A DNA stretch of 64,000 nucleotides from Alkalihalobacillus pseudalcaliphilus (GTDB lineage: Bacteria > Bacillota > Bacilli > Bacillales > Bacillaceae_D), in NCBI GenBank assembly GCA_001038565.1, contig LFJO01000003.1, positions 82,427 through 146,426 on the forward strand, given 5' to 3'. Under the pieces are notes generated by a model. The model saw only the letters and a program-made list of their open reading frames with translations. It did no database searches and was not told the origin of the DNA. Of this stretch, positions 58,023-64,000 are shown piece after piece; within the stretch, counting starts at the first letter, position 1, and each line of letters starts with the position of its first letter. Made by a program: the position numbers and the translations under genes.

Positions 58023-58643
58023 ATGGCGGGTCATGTGGATACATCTAAAGGTTTACCTTCTCACCCAGAGAGGGCAACCCTTGAAGGTAAAAACAAATTT
58101 CTCGGCTTCTGGTTCTTCCTTGGAGGCGAAACGATTCTATTTGCGACTTTCTTCGGAACTTACTTAGGCTTACGTAATGGTGTTGCTGATGGTCCAGGTG
58201 CAGCTGATATCATTTCTTTACCACTTGTATTTATTATGACAATGTTTTTATTAACAAGTTCATTAACAAGTGTGTTAGCTATGTTTGCAATGAAGAAGAA
58301 CAAGTTCAAAACGATGATGGCTTGGATGTGGGTAACAGTTCTACTTGGATTGGCATTCTTAGGATTTGAGATTTATGAGTTCTATGAGTATGTGACTCAT
58401 TATGGACTAGGCTACTCAGAAAGTGCTTTTGCTTCTGCGTTCTATTCTTTAGTTGGATTACATGGTGCTCACGTTGTCTTTGGTTTAAGCTGGATTATCG
58501 TATTATTAATTCGTTACTCAAGATCAGGGATTACGTTAACGAACGCTCCGAAATTCTACGTAGCGAGTCTTTACTGGCATTTCATTGACGTAGTTTGGGT
58601 CTTCATCTTCACTGTAGTTTATCTCATGGGAGTAGGAGGCTGA
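58023..58643 (+). CDS. ctaE: Cytochrome caa3 oxidase subunit III
   Basis: A 206-residue five-helix subunit III (KFLGFWFFLGGETILFATFFGTYLGLR and LYWHFIDVVWVFIFTVVYLMG), stabilising proton uptake in subunit I. Its ATG directly follows the ctaD stop and is preceded by GGAGGAAACTAA. Confidence 0.96.
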   Translation: MAGHVDTSKGLPSHPERATLEGKNKFLGFWFFLGGETILFATFFGTYLGLRNGVADGPGAADIISLPLVFIMTMFLLTSSLTSVLAMFAMKKNKFKTMMAWMWVTVLLGLAFLGFEIYEFYEYVTHYGLGYSESAFASAFYSLVGLHGAHVVFGLSWIIVLLIRYSRSGITLTNAPKFYVASLYWHFIDVVWVFIFTVVYLMGVGG

Positions 58644-58647
58644 TCAT

Positions 58648-58992
58648 ATGGCAGATAACTTAAGTACACGTTTTGACAAGAGTGCAATGACGGAGGAAGA
58701 AAAACGTCAAACGAAAAAAGAAATAAAGCGCCAAATCATCGTATTTGCGTTAATGATTTTCTTAACCGTTATGGCATTTATCGCTGTTGGTAGTGATATT
58801 ATTCCTCATTCATTCGCGGTACCTTTTATCTTGATCTTAGCTGGAATTCAATTATTACTACAATTACTGTTCTTTATGCATATGAAAGATAAAGACCATG
58901 CATGGGCAAATGCCTTTATGATTACAGGTATCTTTGTAACAGTCCCAACAATTGCAGCCTTAATGCTTCTATTAGGAATTACAAAGTACTAA
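58648..58992 (+). CDS. ctaF: Cytochrome caa3 oxidase subunit IV
   Basis: A 114-residue protein with a charged N-terminus (EEEKRQTKKEIKRQ) and three membrane helices, including LLQLLFFMHMKDKDHAWANAFM, the family signature of subunit IVB. It starts four bases after ctaE behind GTAGGAGGCTGATCAT. A strong terminator follows; ctaG, next in B. subtilis, is not here. Confidence 0.95.
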   Translation: MADNLSTRFDKSAMTEEEKRQTKKEIKRQIIVFALMIFLTVMAFIAVGSDIIPHSFAVPFILILAGIQLLLQLLFFMHMKDKDHAWANAFMITGIFVTVPTIAALMLLLGITKY

Positions 58993-58996
58993 CATG

Positions 58997-59037
58997 AAAA
59001 ACCTCTTTCAGTATTCATGACTGGAAGAGGTTTTTTT
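58997..59037 (+). terminator. Terminator of the ctaCDEF operon
   Basis: AAAACCTCTTTCAG pairs with CTGGAAGAGGTTTT apart from one mismatch, around ATTCATGA-type loop bases, followed by TTTTT. Confidence 0.88.
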
Positions 59038-59480
59038 CTTGTGGAGGACTTTCAAAATCGATCCAAAGCAAGAACTATGATGAAAATGAGCATTCTGCTA
59101 TGTAGAGTCGTTGAATGAGTGTGAGAAAGAGATAATCTGCAGCTGCTATAGGAATAAGTGGAGACAGAAAGGGGAAAGAGAAGGGAAAGAGGTATATAAA
59201 GGTGTGCTTATCTACAACTCCTGGAGTGAGAATGGTATGTTAGTGGTAATAAGAGGTTTATCTACAACTGCTAGGAAGAGAAGTGCAGTCAAATTGGGTA
59301 TAACTTAAACGTATCTGTAGTGCGAGTAACGCACCATGTATCCCACTAATTTTTATAAACACCCCACACAAAAATAGCGTTTCGCTTTTTAACTGGTGGC
59401 TACTGGTGGCTTTTCGTTCATTTATTTTTTGAATGAGAAGTACAAAAACCGAAGAGTCTACATGAAAAGGCTAATAATAT
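59038..59480. other. Gene-free stretch after the cta operon
   Basis: No supported gene. TTATCTACAACTCCT (near 59210) and TTATCTACAACTGCT (near 59258) form an imperfect direct repeat. AACTGGTGGCTACTGGTGGCTTTTCGTTCA near 59392-59420 is a fragment of the dispersed repeat, matching the copy near 59862. The open frame at 59111-59308 has unusual composition and no ribosome binding site. Confidence 0.45.
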
Positions 59481-59726
59481 GTCAGTTACTCAAAGGGAGT
59501 AAAGTAACGAAAAGAGCCGAACGTGACAGTTACTCGAGGGAAGAAGATGAGTAAAGTCACAAAAAGAGCTGAACGTGACAGTTACTCGAGGGAAGAAGAT
59601 GAGTAAAGTAACGAAAAGAGCTGAACGAGACAGTTACTCGAGTGAAGTGAGTGAGTAAAGTCACGAAAAGAGCCGAACATGACAGTTACTCGAGTGAAAT
59701 GAGTGAGTAAAGTCACACGAAAAGTT
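59481..59726 (+). repeat. Tandem array of a 52-bp unit
   Basis: Five units are present. GACAGTTACTCGAG-type starts fall at steps of 44, 52, 52 and 52 bases (aligned ACGTGACAG/ACGAGACAG/ACATGACAG anchors at 59521, 59573, 59625 and 59677; the first unit is eight bases shorter). Each unit carries GTGACAGTTACTC and GAGTAAAGTCAC, which can pair as an imperfect hairpin. No frame runs through the array in a way that suggests a repeat protein. Confidence 0.88.
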
Positions 59727-59740
59727 GTGAAGGGAATAAA

Positions 59741-60113
59741 GAACCAACTAACTTTAAGGCACAAACCATCGCCCTAAGAACACTTTCATACAAAACCTCC
59801 ATGATGACTTGCCGAAGCAACTCATCACCAACAAAAATGAAAGTGTGGTGGTTTGGCTCTTTACTGGTGGCTTTTCATTCACTTTGTTTTTTTGTTCTAA
59901 TTCATTTTAATATTTGTTGAGAATGATTTTGAACTTTAGAATTAGCAGTAACCTAGCGGACGAAAACATGCGGAGACTCCCGCGGGACGTAGTGGCGGGC
60001 TGAAATCCACTGGCGAAGCCAGTTAGTTTAGCGCCACCCCGGAGGACGCGGAGCATGATTTTCGGTAGCGACGAGCAACGCTCCATGTTCGCACCACACT
60101 TTCATACAAAAAG
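59741..60113 (+). repeat. Dispersed repeat, copy 7 (reference copy)
   Basis: Modules in order: CTAACTTTAAGGCACAAACC, ATCGCCCTAAGAACACTTTC, ATACAAAACC, CAACTCATCACCAACAAAAA, TGAAAGTGTGGTGG, GGTGGCTTTTCATTCACTT, GATTTTGAACTTTAGAATTA, GCGGAGACTCCCGCGGGA, AGTGGCGGGCTGAAATCCA, CACCCCGGAGGACGCGGAGC, TTTTCGGTAGCGACGAGCAA and final CACTTTCATACAAAAAGC. The GC-rich middle can fold strongly. It matches copy 5 (29269-29690) over nearly its whole length. Confidence 0.9.
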
Positions 60114-60121
60114 CAACCGAG

Positions 60122-60139
60122 TGTCACAGTTTTGTGACA
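60122..60139. promoter_or_regulatory. Perfect inverted repeat before ctaM
   Basis: TGTCACA-GTTT-TGTGACA is a perfect 7-4-7 palindrome 33 bases upstream of the -10 box of ctaM. Its size and position suit an operator for a dimeric regulator. I cannot name the regulator; it is not a typical Rex, Fnr or CcpA site. Confidence 0.5.
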
Positions 60140-60168
60140 TCGCTTATGGTTTGTTTCAATGCCTTTCA

Positions 60169-60177
60169 TGCTATAAT
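60169..60177 (+). promoter_or_regulatory. Extended -10 promoter of ctaM
   Basis: TGC-TATAAT is a consensus extended -10 element 39 bases before the ctaM ATG; TTGTTT at 60151-60156 is a partial -35 box at 15 bases. Confidence 0.6.
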
Positions 60178-60215
60178 GATGATTATGTAATGTAATTGTA
60201 AGGAGATGTCATGAT

Positions 60216-60776
60216 ATGAACAACAGTGAAACAGCTAATAATGAAGCAAGTACTTTTAAAAAACGTAATTATAAACCATGGATTATTGCGATAACAATTA
60301 TCGTAAATGGACTTGTTATCATTCTTTCGGGAATGCCAGGTTATGACAATTTTGACCTTTTTAATGTTCATATTTTACCAATGATGAATGCCATTTTTAA
60401 TAGTTTTACTTTTACATTTTTATTAATTGCTTTTATTATGATTTTAAGAAAAAATGTTACGTGGCACCGGCGCTTTATTTATGCAGCATTTGGAACAACA
60501 ACTTTATTCCTCATAACATATATCAGTTACCACTTTTTATCTCCATCTACACCATTTGGTGGTGACGGAATTGTAGCAGCCATTTATTATTTTGTACTGA
60601 TCACACATATTGTTTTAGCGGCAATTATTGTCCCGTTAGTACTCATTACAGTTACTAGAGCTTGGAATATGGAAAACGAACTTCATAAAAAAATAGCAAG
60701 ATGGACTATGCCACTTTGGTTATATGTTAGTTTTACAGGTGTCCTCGTTTACCTAATGATTTCACCTTATTATTAA
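60216..60776 (+). CDS. ctaM: Cytochrome oxidase assembly protein CtaM (DUF420)
   Basis: A 186-residue protein with five membrane helices, part of the DUF420 family (YozB/CtaM), needed for activity of heme-copper oxidases in Bacillus and Staphylococcus. Conserved His and nearby residues are seen in VHILPMMNAIFN, WHRRFI, YISYHFL, THIVLA and LHKKIARWTMPLWLYVSFTGVLVYLM. The ATG follows AAGGAGATGTCATGAT. It serves the oxidase operon upstream but is cut off from it by 1.2 kb of repeats and has its own promoter. Confidence 0.92.
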   Translation: MNNSETANNEASTFKKRNYKPWIIAITIIVNGLVIILSGMPGYDNFDLFNVHILPMMNAIFNSFTFTFLLIAFIMILRKNVTWHRRFIYAAFGTTTLFLITYISYHFLSPSTPFGGDGIVAAIYYFVLITHIVLAAIIVPLVLITVTRAWNMENELHKKIARWTMPLWLYVSFTGVLVYLMISPYY

Positions 60777-60833
60777 GATAAAATACTTTCTCGTTTTTTG
60801 ATAGAAGCTAGGAAGAAAAAGGAGTTAATCAGT

Positions 60834-61301
60834 TTGAAACGTTGGATGGGACTTTGTGTTTTGGTGCTCGTATTAATTGGATGTTCAGATCCTAGAAATG
60901 ATATCGAAGTTACACCAGTAGAGGATGAGACTACATATCAAGCAGCAGAAGAGTTTGTATCAGCTTATAAAAGTGATATGACGCAAGCAGTAGGACAAGG
61001 TGGATTTGATTCATTAGAAGATTATTTAATACCGAATAATAGCTACTACCATAGCTTACGCCGATATATGGATGATCTTGAACAAGGGAAGGCAACGAAG
61101 GAATTACTGGAATTTGAAGTGCTCAATGTATATGTTGGTGAAGATCCTGAATCAGAATTTTATGTAGAAGCTTTGGAGGAAGTGGCCATTACTTATCTAA
61201 ATGATGATGTGGATGAGATTAGTAGGCATGTTGAATTTGAACTAGTGAAAAGTCCAGATGGTCGTTTTAGAATCGTGACGATTAGGGAATTAAATAAGTA
61301 A
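60834..61301 (+). CDS. Lipoprotein of unknown function
   Basis: A 155-residue protein with signal peptide and lipobox VLIGC (KRWMGLCVLVLVLIGCSDP). The mature, acidic part has an initial helix (TTYQAAEEFVSAYKSDM) and beta strands to FRIVTIRELNK, which looks like a small NTF2-like extracellular domain as in TcaA-type proteins, a tentative idea. TTG 60834 follows AAAAAGGAG at nine bases; the frame opens 36 bases earlier without support. It lies 57 bases after ctaM. Confidence 0.82.
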   Translation: MKRWMGLCVLVLVLIGCSDPRNDIEVTPVEDETTYQAAEEFVSAYKSDMTQAVGQGGFDSLEDYLIPNNSYYHSLRRYMDDLEQGKATKELLEFEVLNVYVGEDPESEFYVEALEEVAITYLNDDVDEISRHVEFELVKSPDGRFRIVTIRELNK

Positions 61302-61303
61302 AA

Positions 61304-61334
61304 TAAAAAAACCAGATGAAATCTGGTTTTTTTA
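61304..61334. terminator. Bidirectional terminator before ylbA
   Basis: AAAAAAACCAGAT pairs with ATCTGGTTTTTTT around GAA, between convergent genes. Confidence 0.88.
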
Positions 61335-61340
61335 TTTCAT

Positions 61341-61691
61341 TTAGATTTTATTTAAAGCTTCTAATAGTTGACCAAGTTTGTTATTACACTTTTCAACAAC
61401 CGCTTTTGGAAAATCTTCACCAATATATTCTACACCGTGTGGGTAGTAATATTTACCAAGAATTGGTGTCATCAGGCGAACAATCGTATCGTCTTTTGGA
61501 ATATCACCTTTAATGGCATAGGCAGGCACTCTTAAATAGTAGATCTCTTGGTTGTTATGTATCTTTAAGTCAAACATAACTCGCTCGTAATCCCACTGCT
61601 CAGCGTGGACAAATCCTAATGATTCAGCTGAATGGTGAACATTTTCAAACTTGAACTCTTTATCAGCTAATTCGATGTGTTCGAATTTCAT
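61341..61691 (-). CDS. ylbA: YugN-like family protein YlbA
   Basis: A 116-residue protein of the YugN-like family ([41 protein letters not shown]). It matches B. subtilis ylbA in size and in its place after the cta genes. Function unknown. The ATG follows AGAGGAGGTTTTTATTT on the minus strand. The B. subtilis neighbour ylbB is absent between it and ylbC. Confidence 0.88.
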   Translation of the reverse strand: MKFEHIELADKEFKFENVHHSAESLGFVHAEQWDYERVMFDLKIHNNQEIYYLRVPAYAIKGDIPKDDTIVRLMTPILGKYYYPHGVEYIGEDFPKAVVEKCNNKLGQLLEALNKI

Positions 61692-61931
61692 AAATAAAAA
61701 CCTCCTCTTTTCAACTTACTATGTCCAATATTTATCATAGTATGAAAAGGCTTCAGTTGCAATCTATTCGTCCGTGAAAATCGGGTTAGATCCTATTTTT
61801 TCACGTTTTCGACAATGATTTAATGACGAATGACAAGAGACTACATAAATAGAGAAAGGAAAAACGAAATCGATTCAGAACACATAAAGAATGGTGGTAT
61901 AGGGTACAAAGACAAATAGAGAGGTGGAAAC

Positions 61932-62996
61932 ATGAGAATTAAACATATCGTAGTTGTCCTTGCTATTCTTTTATTTGCAGGATTTGCTTATTTCGAATAT
62001 ATGAACCAAGACCGAGTGTCAGAATGGTTTCCAGAAAGGGTAGTCCTACCTGATGTAGTAGAAGAGATTGAAGAGGAACCACAAAAAGAAGATGTCCCTG
62101 AAGAAATGAGTTGGGAGGACCCGTTAATTGGTCTTTCTGTTGATGAGGTTATAGCAGACTTCGGAGAGCCAGATAGAAGGGATTTATCAAGTTTTGGGTA
62201 TGAATGGCTGATTTATGAAAAAGATGATGAACGATATGTTCAAATTGGGATTCAAAGTGATGAAGTTGTGACAGCCTTTTTAATTGGAACTGTGTTGGGG
62301 GACCTTCCTTATGAGCTTCCGCAAGATTATACAGAAATGGACGAGCTTTATGAGTTTTCAGCACAAGTGTCGGTTAGTTATGAAGGGGGGCAATATCAAT
62401 ATCAGTTGACGGAGGATGACTTAAGAATGCGCCCTCTTTTCGAATATGAAGAAGGGGTTTGGATTCAAGCTTACTTTGATCAATTTACGGAGGAATTATC
62501 GAGTGTACGTATTCTAAATAACGAAGTACTTGTCATGCAGCGACCATATTCTGTGCAATATCGAGGCGAGCTACCAGAACCTCCACAATTATCAGCACAA
62601 GAAATTGAAGAGGTAGCAAAAGGACAGGAACAGCAAATATTTTCTGTAACTAACGTCATGAGAGTAAGACATGGTCTAGATACGTTTGAATGGGATGAAG
62701 AGATTTCAGAAGTTGCATATAAACATAGTGAAGATATGCAAAATCATCAGTTCTTTAGCCATGTATCACCAAATACCGGTGATTTAAGCAACCGAATTGA
62801 AGCAGGGGGAATTAGATTAAGATTAGCAGGTGAGAATATTGCGGCTCATTATGTCGATGGATTAGCTGCTGTAGAAGGTTGGCTTAATAGTGAGGGACAT
62901 CGTGTGAATTTGTTACATGAAGAATTCACTCATCTAGGCGTAGGTGTTTATGAGGACTATTACACCCAAAATTTTATGACACCGTGGCTCCCGTAA
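61932..62996 (+). CDS. ylbC: CAP-domain protein YlbC
   Basis: A 354-residue protein with an N-terminal signal or membrane helix (IVVVLAILLFAGFAYFEYM), an acidic spacer, the CAP-associated N-terminal domain (DPLIGLSVDEVIADFGEPDRRDLSSFGYEWLIYE near 68), and a C-terminal CAP/SCP domain from about 235 with NVMRVRHGLDTFEWDEEISEVAYKHSEDM, FFSHVSPNTGD, AGENIA and GWLNSEGHRVNLL. CAP proteins are secreted or surface proteins of mostly unknown role. The ATG follows GAGAGGTGGAAAC. Confidence 0.93.
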   Translation: MRIKHIVVVLAILLFAGFAYFEYMNQDRVSEWFPERVVLPDVVEEIEEEPQKEDVPEEMSWEDPLIGLSVDEVIADFGEPDRRDLSSFGYEWLIYEKDDERYVQIGIQSDEVVTAFLIGTVLGDLPYELPQDYTEMDELYEFSAQVSVSYEGGQYQYQLTEDDLRMRPLFEYEEGVWIQAYFDQFTEELSSVRILNNEVLVMQRPYSVQYRGELPEPPQLSAQEIEEVAKGQEQQIFSVTNVMRVRHGLDTFEWDEEISEVAYKHSEDMQNHQFFSHVSPNTGDLSNRIEAGGIRLRLAGENIAAHYVDGLAAVEGWLNSEGHRVNLLHEEFTHLGVGVYEDYYTQNFMTPWLP

Positions 62997-63066
62997 GGAA
63001 AAGAAGGAACACTGGACAAATGTCTCTCATATCATAAGATAAGGATTATAAATAGGGGGTTTTCGT

Positions 63067-63534
63067 ATGGCAGAGTCCGAATTAAATCCTGCCGTCAAAC
63101 AGTTTAAAACCTTTGTACAGCAACATCCTGGAATTATCCGGGCGGTCAGGAGCAACGAAAAGTCATTACAAAGTTTCTATGAAGAATGGTCCATTCTTGG
63201 AGCAGAGCATGAGCAGTGGAACTCGTATCGTCAAGCAGCAGAATCAGGTCAAGGTGAGACAGCGCATAGTGGAATGGAAGGACAAAGTAATGGGGGAACG
63301 ACAGGTGGTACCGAGCAAACTAATTCCTCTACTACTGGAGCTGCGTCTGGAGAAACATTAGGTATGCTGTTATCTATGGTTAAGAAAATGAACATTCAGG
63401 ATTTACAAGGTCATTTAGGTCAATTTAGCTCGTTATTATCTAACGTGCAAAATGTGATGAGTACGTTTCAAAAACCTACTAACAGTTCTACCTCAACAAG
63501 GACGGACCGTTCTTTCTCTTTTAGAAGAGATTAA
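63067..63534 (+). CDS. ylbD: YlbD-type spore coat protein
   Basis: A 155-residue protein with the YlbD start (LNPAVKQFKTFVQQHPGIIRAVRSNEKSLQSFYEEWSILG), a Gly/Ser/Thr-rich low-complexity middle (about 60-95) and a helical segment MVKKMNIQDLQGHLGQFSSLLSNV. In B. subtilis YlbD is a proposed coat protein. The ATG follows AGGGGGTTTTCGT. ylbE follows at 14 bases, so the two form one unit. Confidence 0.88.
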   Translation: MAESELNPAVKQFKTFVQQHPGIIRAVRSNEKSLQSFYEEWSILGAEHEQWNSYRQAAESGQGETAHSGMEGQSNGGTTGGTEQTNSSTTGAASGETLGMLLSMVKKMNIQDLQGHLGQFSSLLSNVQNVMSTFQKPTNSSTSTRTDRSFSFRRD

Positions 63535-63548
63535 GGGAGGGGATTTCA

Positions 63549-63791
63549 TTGCGTGTGGAAATTCAGCAGTTATTACATGAAAAACCTGAGCTTAGACAAT
63601 TCATGAGGCAAAATCCCATTTGGTACCGAAAAATTACGAGAGAGCCTCATCTCATACCTGAGATGGAAAAGGAATCTAATTATTTCTATGGAAAAACATT
63701 TCCTCAAAGGGTAGAAAAGGTGCAAAATAATATTGGATTAGCAATGATGATGATTGAGATGCTAAAAATGGGTAAAAACTCGTTAGGGTAA
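63549..63791 (+). CDS. ylbE: YlbE-like protein
   Basis: An 80-residue protein (VEIQQLLHEKPELRQFMRQNPIWYRKITREPHLIPEMEKES, then a Met-rich helix), matching YlbE in length and place after ylbD. Function unknown; probably linked to sporulation by its partner. It starts at TTG behind GGGAGGGGATTTCA. Confidence 0.88.
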   Translation: MRVEIQQLLHEKPELRQFMRQNPIWYRKITREPHLIPEMEKESNYFYGKTFPQRVEKVQNNIGLAMMMIEMLKMGKNSLG

Positions 63792-63863
63792 TGGGTGTGA
63801 ACGCGTTATAGTGATTGAAAAGGTGACAATCGTTGCAGCAAACGTCTCAATTTCATTAAACAA

Positions 63864-63962
63864 AAAACATGCTAATCCCCTGTGAGGTAGAGGTGAACTA
63901 GCTTCTTTGTAGAAGTTTCGTTCTCGGCTACATTTTACTCACAGGGTTATTTCGCATGTTTT
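63864..63962 (+). ncRNA. Candidate structured RNA after ylbE
   Basis: A nested structure of about 99 bases: AAAACATGC (63864-63872) with GCATGTTTT (63954-63962), nine perfect pairs; CCCTGTGAG (63878-63886) with CTCACAGGG (63938-63946), nine perfect pairs; then GTAG with CTAC, GAAC with GTTC, and a tip CTTCT-TTGT-AGAAG. A weak T-run ends the outer stem. It may be a leader of the next operon (ylbF-ylbG-ylbH in B. subtilis) or an elaborate terminator for ylbDE. Confidence 0.6.
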
Positions 63963-64000
63963 GTCCAATCGTTCACAGAGAGGTGGGAGCGGTGGTTTTG

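Noticed and set aside
59111-59308. 65-codon open frame after ctaF
   Set aside because: No ribosome binding site, odd composition, overlaps imperfect repeats, no recognisable protein pattern.
59481-59726. CRISPR array
   Set aside because: Units are contiguous 52-bp tandem repeats without unique spacers, and there are no cas genes.

Overview
This is a low-GC Bacillaceae chromosome segment. Gene content and order follow Bacillus subtilis blocks: ccpN-yqfL, ykuQ-ykuV, rnjA-rpoY-def-ykyA-pdhABCD-speA-yktA-yktB-ykzI-yktC, ylaF to ylaN, ctaA to ctaF and ylbA to ylbE. It is not B. subtilis itself. It has pyruvate phosphate dikinase, a class-III aminotransferase inside the dap cluster, a 12-kb sugar island and a dispersed repeat family. 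Several lipoproteins have very acidic mature parts, which would suit an alkaliphilic or salt-tolerant Bacillus relative, but that is only suggestive.

Layout. 1-6.4 kb: a gluconeogenesis block with gapB, an overlapping small SR1P-like ORF, ccpN, two tandem DUF299 regulatory proteins and ppdK. A near-perfect CcpN-type site precedes gapB. 6.9-14.5 kb: YtxH protein, MscS channel, AEC transporter, the acetylated diaminopimelate pathway (dapH, aminotransferase, dapL), ykuS, peroxiredoxin ykuU and thiol-disulfide protein ykuV. 14.8-26.6 kb: a carbohydrate island. Its right-going part is GH67 alpha-glucuronidase, an AraC regulator, a three-part LplA/LplB/YtcP-type importer and a VOC protein. Its left-going operon is a LacI regulator, Gfo/Idh dehydrogenase, ThuA-like protein and a second Gfo/Idh dehydrogenase. 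The first part looks like an aldouronate (glucuronoxylan fragment) uptake and breakdown system.

27-46 kb: RNase J1 with RNA polymerase epsilon, peptide deformylase, a YjcZ-type small protein, YkyA lipoprotein, the pyruvate dehydrogenase operon, a thioredoxin-fold lipoprotein, a polysaccharide deacetylase, SpeA-type decarboxylase, small conserved proteins, an alanine/glycine carrier, inositol monophosphatase and a beta-hydroxyacid dehydrogenase. 46-52.7 kb: ylaF, typA, ylaH, ylaI, phoH-type ATPase, ylaL, glutaminase and ylaN. 52.8-61.7 kb: heme A synthesis (ctaA, ctaB), the caa3 oxidase operon ctaCDEF, then 1.2 kb of non-coding repeats, ctaM, a lipoprotein and ylbA. 61.9-64 kb: ylbC, ylbD, ylbE and a long structured hairpin at the right edge.

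The observations most worth following up are these: the SR1P-like peptide encoded across the gapB stop codon; a LacI-family gene whose only well-placed start is AUC behind a perfect ribosome binding site; an AraC regulator whose last 40 residues are encoded by a dispersed repeat; the composite repeat family itself, including a copy with a clean 92-bp deletion; a 52-bp hairpin-forming tandem array; and the nested hairpin between ylbE and the next gene.
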